Part shown: piece after piece, positions 16,049 through 23,649 of the stretch
How positions within the stretch are numbered: the stretch's first letter is position 1
Layout of the letters: each line of letters opens with the position of its first letter
Origin: a virus
IMG/VR virus record: IMGVR_UViG_3300035698_019976
Coordinates: 1-51,178 of that record
Length of the DNA: 51,178 bases
Reading direction: 5' to 3' (one strand)
Position numbers and translations under genes: made by a program
Notes under the pieces: generated by a model
Databases searched by the model: none
Told to the model about the DNA's origin: nothing
What the model saw: only the letters and a program-made list of their open reading frames with translations

Positions 16049-17191
16049 TTACTGGACGACCAACCGAACGCCAGCCGTGTTCTTTTCATCCGTGACCACG
16101 GTATCCCAATTGGTCGTGGTGCCGAGAGCGGCATTGGTAGGGTTAATGCCGCCATTGGCAATGTCCCACTTCTTGCCCTTGATGGTGATGTTGTAGGCAT
16201 ATTCAGACTGCCACGTGCGCACGAGATTTTCCAATCCGCCGACCTGCTCCGTGAAGAAGCGATCTGGCTCGCTCTCTTCAATCAACAACGCGTCCCGCAC
16301 CAAGCCCAGAATGTTGAACGTATCCGCCAACGAACCATTGCCGTCCGTGAGGGCAGGCGAGTCCGTGATCACGCCCGGACGGCCCAACAGCGCGGGAATG
16401 GCGCCCTGAATGGTGACGATGTCGGCAAGGCCTGTGACCTTATCCGTCAACAGCTGACCCAGTACGTCGTAATGGGGCTTGCTGTGCATGACCCAGCAGA
16501 CGATCTTCTGGCCGTTATCGCCCATGCGAGCAATGGCGGACTGCATGGTTTGCGTGGTGGTCGTTTTTACCGTTTCTGCCGTAATGTCCAAGTTCATCGA
16601 TGGGACGGACTGGATGGCCGCTTCCAAGGCAATGAGGCCCGTATTCAGCATGTCGCGCATCTTGTGCTCTCCGGCCAACTTGCCGAAGGCGCGTGACGCT
16701 TCCTCTTCCGTCATGCCCACCTTCATAATCGCATCGAGCGTCTGCGATACGGGGCCGACCTTGCGGTTGATCTTCACGCCAATCACTTCATCCTGCGTCA
16801 TGGCGAGCGGCGTCACCGAACTCACCGACGTAATGTCACGACGGGTGACGAGGCCGGCAATATCCTTGAAAAAGGCATACTTGTTGTAGTGGCCCCTGAG
16901 GGCATTCGGCACAAGACGGATCGAGCCACGGCTGGCCTCATTAAACGCATTGAGGAACTGCGTGAGGGACTCGATGAGGCCGGTTTGAAACTCGGCGTGA
17001 TAGATGACCATGTCGTTGACCGTACCAATGGCGCCAATAAATAGCAAGCCTGTGGTAATGTCCAACGTCGTGGGGCTGAACGTCAATACGTCCGCAGGGA
17101 CGCCAAAAATCGTCAGCAGGAATACGGGCAGGAGGGTCAGCAGCCCCCATACGGTGGCCGTCTTGAAAGTGCGCATGGATTGAGAAAGCAT
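16049..17191 (-). CDS. Major capsid protein
   Basis: About 380 residues of an HK97-fold-type coat protein family found in siphoviruses. Diagnostic stretches are QFLNAFNEASRGSIRLVPNA, FFKDIAGLVTRRDITSVSSV, DEVIGVKINRKVGPVSQTLD and, near the end, VRTWQSEYAYNITIKGKKWD, then GGINPTNAALGTTTNWDTVV. I prefer the ATG at 17191; in-frame ATGs at 17290, 17314 and 17320 would add up to 43 residues rich in Pro and Arg that look non-coding. The N terminus from 17191 is hydrophobic (VWGLLTLLPVFLLTIFGV). It follows the scaffold gene after a 228-base gap holding a strong hairpin. Confidence 0.88.
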   Translation of the reverse strand: MLSQSMRTFKTATVWGLLTLLPVFLLTIFGVPADVLTFSPTTLDITTGLLFIGAIGTVNDMVIYHAEFQTGLIESLTQFLNAFNEASRGSIRLVPNALRGHYNKYAFFKDIAGLVTRRDITSVSSVTPLAMTQDEVIGVKINRKVGPVSQTLDAIMKVGMTEEEASRAFGKLAGEHKMRDMLNTGLIALEAAIQSVPSMNLDITAETVKTTTTQTMQSAIARMGDNGQKIVCWVMHSKPHYDVLGQLLTDKVTGLADIVTIQGAIPALLGRPGVITDSPALTDGNGSLADTFNILGLVRDALLIEESEPDRFFTEQVGGLENLVRTWQSEYAYNITIKGKKWDIANGGINPTNAALGTTTNWDTVVTDEKNTAGVRLVVQ

Positions 17192-17245
17192 AAGGGAGAG
17201 ATTGGAGCCCACAGGTCTGTGGAGCAGCCGTGGCGGATTGCGGGG

Positions 17246-17327
17246 CATCGCGCCACTCGCCAATCTCGCATCCTTATCACTCAGCAGCATCGCGCCACCG
17301 GCCAGCCCCGTCATAGACATCGCGCCA
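17246..17327 (-). repeat. Three TGGCGCGATG repeats upstream of the capsid gene
   Basis: On the minus strand the 10-mer TGGCGCGATG occurs at 17327-17318, 17297-17288 and 17255-17246, spaced 30 and 42 bases apart, so all three ATGs are in the capsid frame. They lie between the hairpin and my preferred start at 17191. They could be alternative starts, an operator, or an RNA-binding site. No function is known. Confidence 0.5.
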
Positions 17328-17340
17328 TATGCGTGCTGCG

Positions 17341-17382
17341 ATCTGCCCCGCAGTCGAGCGTAGTAACGACTGCGGAGCAGAT
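17341..17382 (-). promoter_or_regulatory. Long hairpin between scaffold and capsid genes
   Basis: The arms ATCTGCCCCGCAGTCG (17341-17356) and CGACTGCGGAGCAGAT (17367-17382) pair over 16 positions with one mismatch around a 10-base loop. No T-run follows on the minus strand, so it is not a classical rho-independent terminator. Placed just after the scaffold stop, it may be an RNA processing or stability element that sets capsid over scaffold expression, or an attenuator. Confidence 0.7.
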
Positions 17383-17418
17383 TAACGGGTTGACGGCATT
17401 TCGGGTAGGGGCGGGAAC

Positions 17419-18213
17419 TTATTTGGCGGGGCTGTTGGTATTGGTCGCCAGCGACTCATTGAGCAGCTTGGTATAGGCGGCAGGCCCGTTTTGTTCAATG
17501 AACTCGCGCCGTTCATCCGTCGTCATCGCAGTAGGATTTTTCGGGCTGCCATCCTTTCGGAAGGCACTCCCGTTGGCCCCGCCACCGCCCGTTCCGCCGC
17601 CACCGTCGCCCTTCGTCCCGTCATACCACTCGGGGAGTTCCTTCTTCATGTCGGTCGTGAAGAACTCCTTGGCGGAAATGGTGAGGACGGTACCGCTACT
17701 ATCCTTTTTGACGGCCTTCCCATCCACCAACGTCCAGCCGTCAAGCTTCGCCTGCGCAATGGCGCGCTTTGCGCGATCGTCCCGGCCCCCGGACTCCTTG
17801 AAGGCGGCCACCAGCACATCGTCCAGATCATACTTGGTCACGCGCTCTGAGAGGAGGCCAATCTCACGATCCTTTTTCTCAACCGCCGTCGCGACGGCGG
17901 CAGCCGTGTCGGCTTCCCATTTTTTGAGCATATCGGCAATCTTGACATCCGTCTGCTGCCCGCTGGCCTCCTTGGCCTCTAGCAAGCGCTTTGCCTCAGC
18001 GGCGGTGCTGCCGTTAATGGCGGCCAGCGCGACGGCGTCATCTTTCTCGCGCCGGATATTTTTCACCGTTTGTTCAAGCGTGGCCACGGACGCTTGGAGC
18101 AGGGTCAGATCTGCGGGCGCTTCCGCGATAACCCACGTGCCATCCTTGAGCTCAAGGGCATCCTTCTGGGCGTCTTTGGGGATCTGATCAAATGCGGTAA
18201 ACTTTTTGAACAT
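17419..18213 (-). CDS. Capsid scaffolding protein
   Basis: A 264-residue protein typical of phage scaffolds, lying directly upstream of the capsid gene. Residues 40-130 are a long charged, Ala-rich coiled coil (ATLEQTVKNIRREKDDAVAL; LLEAKEASGQQTDVKIADML). The centre has LLSERVTKYDLDDVLVAAFK and an AIAQAKLDGWTLVDGK segment seen in related scaffolds. A Gly-rich linker (DGGGGTGGGG) then leads to a short C-terminal tail (TTDERREFIEQNGPAAYTKL), probably the capsid-binding part. It would guide procapsid assembly and leave before maturation. No protease gene is evident nearby. Confidence 0.8.
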   Translation of the reverse strand: MFKKFTAFDQIPKDAQKDALELKDGTWVIAEAPADLTLLQASVATLEQTVKNIRREKDDAVALAAINGSTAAEAKRLLEAKEASGQQTDVKIADMLKKWEADTAAAVATAVEKKDREIGLLSERVTKYDLDDVLVAAFKESGGRDDRAKRAIAQAKLDGWTLVDGKAVKKDSSGTVLTISAKEFFTTDMKKELPEWYDGTKGDGGGGTGGGGANGSAFRKDGSPKNPTAMTTDERREFIEQNGPAAYTKLLNESLATNTNSPAK

Positions 18214-18250
18214 AAAATGTCCTGATGGAGGGTGACGTGCCCAGCTTCCA

Positions 18251-18475
18251 CTACGGGTTGGGAAGAGGTTTGTTCAGGGTTGCCGTGGCGCAAATCTTTT
18301 TACTACACGCGGAACACTGAATCCCGCGAAACTCAAACCGTCCCGACTCTACATCGACGGTGAGATGCGTCGCCATGGCCGTGCTGAGTCTAGTTAAAGT
18401 ACCGTGATGGACTTGACAGAACGGACACGCAAAATCAAAGTGCGCCGTGGACGGAATATCACTCAACGTCGTCAT
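18251..18475 (-). CDS. Small zinc-ribbon protein in head cassette
   Basis: A 74-residue protein with two CxxC pairs, CPFC at about residue 17 and CSAC at about 54, typical of a zinc ribbon. The ATG at 18475 overlaps the stop of the MuF-like gene as ATGA. A His-rich patch (QVHHG) follows the first pair. Small zinc-binding proteins occur in many phage head operons, but no function is assigned. It lies between the MuF-like and scaffold genes. Confidence 0.7.
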   Translation of the reverse strand: MTTLSDIPSTAHFDFACPFCQVHHGTLTRLSTAMATHLTVDVESGRFEFRGIQCSACSKKICATATLNKPLPNP

Positions 18476-19500
18476 ACAGGGGCTAAGCTCCCTCGCTCGC
18501 GCATAATCGCCACTGCTTGCTCGCGTGTTCGGCTACCAGCAGGACGGATATCATAGGTGACCAGACAGCGGCAGTTCCATTCATTCGGCACCATGAGGCC
18601 GTTGCTAAAGGGTTGTGTATAGGGCACCCGTTCTCCATTCATGCCCACATGTTCTGGACGCACGCGACTATCCCCCACCGTGGTCCAAATCTTTTGCGTT
18701 TCCGAAGGCGTGATGTAGCCCCGCTCCATCGCACTCTCCATCGCACTCGCCTGACCGGTGCGAAACGCATCAAGCGTCGCCGTCCGGGCTACCGTCTCGG
18801 CGTGCCACGCGATGTACTTGCGGGTATAGTGCTGGACTTGTTTCGTGATATACTCCGGAGTGAGCGGGATGCCGTCGCGTGCCGCGCGACGCACCTTCGC
18901 ATCCGTGCGCTTGTCGCGCAAGACGTTTTCTAACGCACTCGGGCTGCGCGCCCCGCCAAGCTTTCGCTGCCCCACCTTCGCTAACTTCCGGCGATAGTTT
19001 CGGATGTGTTCTTCATGGGACGGTGCCAGTCCGACCACCTCCCGCATCGTGCGCGCAATGGCGCGAGAGCCTTTGCCTTCGGTGATCCCGGCTTCAACAA
19101 ACTGCCGGAGCGTTTCCCGCACTTCGGCCTTCGCCCCACTCAGGATCCGTGCGTCAAGCGTCCGGATCCCCTCCAACACACGCGGCGAGAGGGTGTTGAA
19201 GCTAATCCCCAAATCCAGCCCCCGTGTCGGGAGCTGGCGCGCGCCGATCTGAACGCCCGCACGTTGGGCCTCCCGCAGTTGCGCTTGAACGGGAGCAAAG
19301 GCACGATCCAAGATGGATTGCGGGATGAGATCGGTCAGCGGCATGCCGGCATCTAATCGCGCCACCATCACCTCCGTCGTCATCTGTTCCGTGAGCCAGT
19401 GCCATGCGCGCGCATAGGCACGACGCATCGACGGTTCCATGCGCTGTAGCTCGGCGCGATACGCGAGAATGAGGCGACGCTGGGCAGGCGTTTGCGTCAT
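18472..19500 (-). CDS. MuF-like minor head (head morphogenesis) protein
   Basis: A 342-residue protein read from the ATG at 19500, which overlaps the portal stop as ATGA; the N-terminal Gly-rich extension of the open frame is antisense to the end of the portal gene and spurious. The C-terminal domain shows the Phage Mu F pattern: VARTATLDAFRTGQASAMES, KIWTTVGDSRVRPEHVGMNG and the Cys-containing VPNEWNCRCLVTYD. It is a minor head protein thought to act in portal-proximal head assembly or to be packaged. The order portal, MuF, scaffold, capsid is standard. Confidence 0.88.
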   Translation of the reverse strand: MTQTPAQRRLILAYRAELQRMEPSMRRAYARAWHWLTEQMTTEVMVARLDAGMPLTDLIPQSILDRAFAPVQAQLREAQRAGVQIGARQLPTRGLDLGISFNTLSPRVLEGIRTLDARILSGAKAEVRETLRQFVEAGITEGKGSRAIARTMREVVGLAPSHEEHIRNYRRKLAKVGQRKLGGARSPSALENVLRDKRTDAKVRRAARDGIPLTPEYITKQVQHYTRKYIAWHAETVARTATLDAFRTGQASAMESAMERGYITPSETQKIWTTVGDSRVRPEHVGMNGERVPYTQPFSNGLMVPNEWNCRCLVTYDIRPAGSRTREQAVAIMRERGSLAPV

Positions 19501-21047
19501 AGCGTCACCTCCTCCTCCTCCGGCGCGCGCATCGCTTCCGCTGCGGCCACCATCACCTCCCGCTCCGCTGCCAGATCCCCTTCCCAATCCAAGAGCAATG
19601 TATCCAAATCCGCATCCTCCGCAATCCATCCGCCATCCTTCAGTGCCGTGAGCACGAGCATCTTGGGGAAGCCAGCCTTAACCAACGTCACATACGCATT
19701 GACCGAATCAGCCCCCAACTTCCCATCGACAAAGTTGGTATTGATCGTCATCACCGGGCAATCGGCCTTCTCCACCCCGTAGTACCACCCTGTATGCTCC
19801 CATGCCAGATTCACCGCGTCCGCAATCGCGATCCCTGCCGTGCTCAGGGTCGAGAGCTGCGCATAGCTGTTGATGGCCTTCTCGGTGGCCGTTTGCTGCA
19901 CGGTATTCTGTTGGACCAAGAACCCTAGCCCCATCTGATCCATCTGCTCCAACTTCTCCCGCTGGCCCTGCTCCAGCTGGGCGAGACCAGACCCACTCGG
20001 CCCACTCCATACGACGGAGCCGCCCTGCATGAGATGGATCACCACCAAGGGGCCAAACTTGACCGTGGGCACCGCATCATCCGGCTGCGTCGGATCGCGC
20101 TGCAGTTCGCCACTGATGATCATCTGCTCAAACCCTGCCACGCGCCGATTGAACTTGAGATCGGTCGCATACTCCCAGTGCCCGATATTGGCATGCGCCG
20201 TCCCTTCCAACGGTACATCGCACGTAAATGCGCCCACCTTCCGCCCCGCATAGGCAACGGAGATTGGGAGGAAGCTTGCCGGGAGCCCTTGTTGGTTCCG
20301 GAAGATGCCGCTGCTCACCTTCTCATAACTGATCACGCCATCTGAGGACTCCCGTTCCCGCAGCAGGGTCCATGTCGCCGTCAAGACCCCCTCAATCGGC
20401 TGGAGCCGGAGGACGCGGAACAGCTGCACCGACGCCACGCCATACTCGCCCTCTTGCTCGGTGAGGGATTCTGCGAGCGTGATCATGGTCAACGTCTTCA
20501 CGTTATTGATCACCGTTTCCGACCAGTTTAACACATCCAGCCGTGAGTACATCTTCCACAAAGGCCGGAGGTTGTACCGGGCCTCATTGGCACTGGTGAT
20601 AACGATGGGCCTCCCTGACGGATCCTTGGGGGAGGCCGTATGATCGACCAAGAGCAGGGCCAGCCCGTGCCGCAGGACAAGTTCCGTGTACTGCTTGGCA
20701 AAGACGGACAGTTTGGTGCCCTCCGCGTCGATGTTATCCGCGAGGGGCTTGGTGAGGGACGCTGAGGCATTCCAAATCGTGAGCGGTTCCTTCCCCCACA
20801 GCATCCCGACGCCTGCGGTAATGGTGCGATTTAAGCCCATAAAAATAGGCTCACAGGTCCGTCGTATGCGGTACACCTCTGGATCTTCATCGGGCCACTT
20901 GCGAATGTATTCCGTCGCGTGGCTCCACATGGTATTGGGCCCGGCACAAAGCCGATCCATCATCTGGAGCGTGCCCAGCATCGCGCGCAGTTCTTCGCGC
21001 ATGTAGCGGGGCTTGGCTGCATCACGGGCCATCTCATCTAGGTTCAT
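19497..21047 (-). CDS. Portal protein (DUF4055-like)
   Basis: A 516-residue portal protein. The start is the ATG at 21047, one base after the terminase TAA; the upstream extension is antisense noise. The sequence fits the DUF4055-type portal family: YMREELRAMLGTLQMMDRLC at the N terminus, EVYRIRRTCEPIFMGLNRTI, then ALLLVDHTASPKDPSGRPIV, LPISVAYAGRKVGAF, and a C-terminal helical part ending in Glu-rich residues (EAMRAPEEEEVTL). It forms the dodecameric ring at one capsid vertex through which DNA is packaged and ejected. It is coupled by ATGA to the MuF-like gene. Confidence 0.88.
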   Translation of the reverse strand: MNLDEMARDAAKPRYMREELRAMLGTLQMMDRLCAGPNTMWSHATEYIRKWPDEDPEVYRIRRTCEPIFMGLNRTITAGVGMLWGKEPLTIWNASASLTKPLADNIDAEGTKLSVFAKQYTELVLRHGLALLLVDHTASPKDPSGRPIVITSANEARYNLRPLWKMYSRLDVLNWSETVINNVKTLTMITLAESLTEQEGEYGVASVQLFRVLRLQPIEGVLTATWTLLRERESSDGVISYEKVSSGIFRNQQGLPASFLPISVAYAGRKVGAFTCDVPLEGTAHANIGHWEYATDLKFNRRVAGFEQMIISGELQRDPTQPDDAVPTVKFGPLVVIHLMQGGSVVWSGPSGSGLAQLEQGQREKLEQMDQMGLGFLVQQNTVQQTATEKAINSYAQLSTLSTAGIAIADAVNLAWEHTGWYYGVEKADCPVMTINTNFVDGKLGADSVNAYVTLVKAGFPKMLVLTALKDGGWIAEDADLDTLLLDWEGDLAAEREVMVAAAEAMRAPEEEEVTL

Positions 21048-21048
21048 C

Positions 21049-22509
21049 TTATGCTCGCAGCGTAGTGGAGAAGGAAACGCCCGTGTTGCCAATCGGGAAG
21101 CGAAACACCACATAATAGCCCAAGGCGTCAGAGATATGCGTCAAGACTTTATTTTTCTTTTTATCAATCTCCCCTGACCCTCCCTCAACCACCTGTACCC
21201 CGTCCAGATCCTTCGCCACGTGAGGCGCGGCAGACGGATCGACCAAGAGCCGCATCGTCCCATCATGGGTCCGACAGCGCGTGTTCATCGCATTGACCCG
21301 GTTGCGTTCCGTTGGGTTCGCATTGGGGACATAGAACGCCACGCGATTGGCGCCAAATCCCCGGCGCAAATCGCGCCTGACGATGTCCCAATCGCTCCCG
21401 GTAATCCCGGACGTTTTCCGCGCACCGCCCGTCGCATCCCCATAGACCTCGATTGTCCCCTGATGGCGCGTGGCCCAATCCTTAACCAAGCGCGCACAGA
21501 CGAGTTCCGTGTTGCTGGCATCCGGGATCCACACCTCCCCAATCACGCACGTTGCCACGACATTCCCCAGCGTCGCCAGGCGTATCTCTTGGGCCACGAC
21601 CGCCACACCGGGCGCAACGTTAAAGTCAAACATGATCAGGAGCGGGGCCCGTGGGTTATAAAGCTGCGCCACGGGAAGCTTATTGGCTTCCCCAAAGTTG
21701 TAATACGCACGGCCTTGGAAGTTGATGAAGCTGGCCCCATACTCCTGATCAAACACCAGCTCATCGAGATCCGCCTTGGCCGCGGCAATCTCTTCCGGTG
21801 GCAGCACCTGCGCGCTGTGCCACGTGTAGGCCCCCCACTCGCTCTTCCGCCCATCCTTCAGCATGCGGGCGCGTGCCGCTTCATACAGCTCATAGTAGTG
21901 ATTGCGGCCTTCCGGGACGCCAATCAAATCGCACCAGCCCTGACGATCCGACAACGCGGGACGGATATTCTTGGTCCATGCGTCGGCCTTGACGTCGGCA
22001 ATCTCATCCACCACCCCGCCATCCCACGGCGTGCCCTCGATGCGCTGTGGTTTATCGAGTCCAATGATGGCGATCATGGATTGATTCTGCAGAAAGATCA
22101 TCAACTCGCCCGACAGGGGCGGCTTGGCCCAGTAGGGTTTGCTCAGCGCACACAAATCGTCCCACCAGATGCGCTTCGCCTGATCGCGCGTCGGTGCGGC
22201 GGCAAAGAAACGCGCCGCATGCGGGTGCTTGAGCAGAGAGGTATCCAGTGCCCGATAAACCAGCTTCCGCTTCGCACGCTCCGTCTTACCGGAACGTCGG
22301 CCTGCCGGGACGACATTGAACCGATGGGGCGAGCGAATGTATTCCATTTGCGATGCGATGGGCCGGAGCGCATACCAACGCTTGCTCAGCATCCCGGCAT
22401 CCCGGCCCCGGAGCAGCCCACGGCGCATGCCGTCTCGCGATCCGCAATCGGGAGGCTGGTCAAGAGGAACGGGCCATGGGCGCAGGCATCCCGGACAGTC
22501 GCGCAACAT
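21049..22509 (-). CDS. Terminase large subunit
   Basis: A protein of up to 486 residues, the ATPase and nuclease motor of DNA packaging. The Walker A-like motif is VPAGRRSGKTERAK (about 67-80 from the ATG at 22509). A Walker B-like GGVVDEIADV lies near 166. The C-terminal RNase H-like nuclease has acidic positions in IMFDFNVAPGVAVVAQE and EVYGDATGGARKTSG. The start is uncertain: ATG 22509 adds a Cys-containing N terminus (CPGC, then DCG) and lies 27 bases after the small subunit stop. ATG 22392 (MLSKRWYALRP) would give a more usual N terminus but leaves a 145-base gap. Confidence 0.9.
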   Translation of the reverse strand: MLRDCPGCLRPWPVPLDQPPDCGSRDGMRRGLLRGRDAGMLSKRWYALRPIASQMEYIRSPHRFNVVPAGRRSGKTERAKRKLVYRALDTSLLKHPHAARFFAAAPTRDQAKRIWWDDLCALSKPYWAKPPLSGELMIFLQNQSMIAIIGLDKPQRIEGTPWDGGVVDEIADVKADAWTKNIRPALSDRQGWCDLIGVPEGRNHYYELYEAARARMLKDGRKSEWGAYTWHSAQVLPPEEIAAAKADLDELVFDQEYGASFINFQGRAYYNFGEANKLPVAQLYNPRAPLLIMFDFNVAPGVAVVAQEIRLATLGNVVATCVIGEVWIPDASNTELVCARLVKDWATRHQGTIEVYGDATGGARKTSGITGSDWDIVRRDLRRGFGANRVAFYVPNANPTERNRVNAMNTRCRTHDGTMRLLVDPSAAPHVAKDLDGVQVVEGGSGEIDKKKNKVLTHISDALGYYVVFRFPIGNTGVSFSTTLRA

Positions 22510-22536
22510 GCGCGCAATCCATTGGGCATCCGAACA

Positions 22537-23055
22537 CTAGCGTGCGTCATCCGTCAGCCCTTCCAGTGCGCGGATCGTCTTCACCGCATCACGGATCTGT
22601 CGCCCTGCGTCATCCGGATCAATCGGCGCGAGTGCCGGAAGGGCCACCATGTCGTACCAGTGTTTGCGCGCGCGATTCTTCAACCAGAAGATTTGCGCCG
22701 TCGTATTGGGCGCGACATACTTGCGTCGGACGATGGTGGTCGTTGTGGCACCGGCAGTACGCGTTTCGGATTCTTCCACCCAGAAGCCCAGCGCATTTTT
22801 GAGCAGCTGTTTCGCCACGCGCGTGCTGGTACGCGCACGCCCTTTTTCGATCCAGTCACGAAACGCGGGGTAGCGCACCTTCCATTTCTTGTACTGCGCA
22901 TAGCCGATCCCCAGTGCCTTCGCAATCTCTTCCTCCGCATACCCCAACAGGGCAAAGCGAAAGGCGTGCTTATTGAGCCGCACATGGTACTCATCCCCTC
23001 CATCACCGGAACCTTTGGGGCGTCCAATAGGGCGTTTCTTAACAGGCTGGTCCAT
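22537..23055 (-). CDS. Terminase small subunit
   Basis: A 172-residue protein that recognises phage DNA for packaging. I start it at the ATG at 23055 (MDQPVKKRPIGRPKGSGDGG), a basic linker leading into a helix-turn-helix (FALLGYAEEEIAKALGIGYA followed by KKWKVRYPAFRDWIE). Helical stretches with the Arg-rich GRARTSTRVAKQLLK follow. A longer frame reaching 23286 would run through the repeat array, whose three frames all give repetitive, non-protein-like sequence. An in-frame ATG at 23073 is a close alternative. It is the first gene of the leftward late arm. Confidence 0.85.
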   Translation of the reverse strand: MDQPVKKRPIGRPKGSGDGGDEYHVRLNKHAFRFALLGYAEEEIAKALGIGYAQYKKWKVRYPAFRDWIEKGRARTSTRVAKQLLKNALGFWVEESETRTAGATTTTIVRRKYVAPNTTAQIFWLKNRARKHWYDMVALPALAPIDPDDAGRQIRDAVKTIRALEGLTDDAR

Positions 23056-23649
23056 GAGCCAAGCTACCCGCATGAGGGCGTCAACGGGAGAGTCCCCGAA
23101 GATTCCCCAAATATAGGGCCCAACGCGGCGGAGACAGGAAGGCCGAATATACGCCGAAGATTCCCTTGGCCGAAGATACGCCGAAGTATACATGGCCCGA
23201 AGGAGGGCCGAAGCTCCCGAAGATACCCCAAAGATTTTGTTCGGGTTCCATACGGAGAATGCCCGAACAAACTGCGTATACCCCAATACTTCGTGCCCTA
23301 TTACTAGGGGGATCTAAAATGAAATTCATTCTGAAAATCCATTTTAAGTGCTCGCGCGAATTGATAAGTTACTAGTACTAGCCGTATCCAGTAGAATATC
23401 GCATAACCTAATAGGGCCGCCGTTTCCCCTCTGAGAGCAGGGTGAAATCTTGGTTTATCTAATAGGGATCGCCTATGCATCTATGTCGTTGTAGCGTCTG
23501 GGGTTATCTAAAAGCTAGTTTACTTCTCCGGTGAATCGCACTTTGAGAACACAGTGTGTGTGTGCATCGCGCCTTACGCGTAGTAGCCAATAGCCCCGCC
23601 CCCTTCCCCTGTGGATTACTCTAGGGGTAACACCTCGCCCTGACCTCGG
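23056..23649. promoter_or_regulatory. Divergent control region, candidate replication origin and promoters
   Basis: This 594-base gap separates the leftward late genes from the rightward early genes. It holds an iteron-like array (23096-23229), then a strikingly AT-rich stretch (about 23311-23420). TAATAGGG occurs at about 23406 and 23460 on the plus strand and at about 23297-23304 on the minus strand. Palindromes include CTAGTACTAG (23372-23381) and AATGAAATTCATT near 23320. A plausible plus-strand promoter is TTACTA (23369-23374), 17 bases, TAGAAT (23392-23397). A second TTTACT box lies at 23519-23524 with a weak -10. No convincing ORF is present. Iterons beside an AT-rich tract suggest a replication origin (inference). 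Confidence 0.6.
23096..23229 (+). repeat. Iteron-like array, consensus CCGAAGATACSCC
   Basis: About eight imperfect direct copies start at 23096, 23143, 23154, 23170, 23181, 23197, 23208 and 23217. The best copies are CCGAAGATTCCCC, CCGAAGATACGCC and CCGAAGATACCCC; CCGAAGTATACAT and CCGAAGGAGGG are degenerate. Spacing is 9-16 bases except for one larger gap after the first. A partial copy (CCAAAGATTTT) follows near 23228. Such arrays are typical binding sites for replication initiators or for a multi-site transcription regulator. Confidence 0.75.

Noticed and set aside
23056-23329. Three overlapping minus-strand frames through the iteron region (up to 77 residues ahead of the terminase small subunit)
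   Set aside because: All frames give repetitive sequence produced by the DNA repeat itself; the terminase start at 23055 gives a normal basic N terminus.
23400-23412. T7-type single-subunit RNA polymerase promoter (TAATAGGG resembles the start of a T7 promoter)
   Set aside because: The match is short, the rest of the 23-base consensus is missing and no phage RNA polymerase gene is present.
23519-23547. Fourth copy of the TTTACT-17-GATATT promoter in the control region
   Set aside because: TTTACT is present, but the hexamer 17 bases on is TTTGAG and none of the other module elements are kept.
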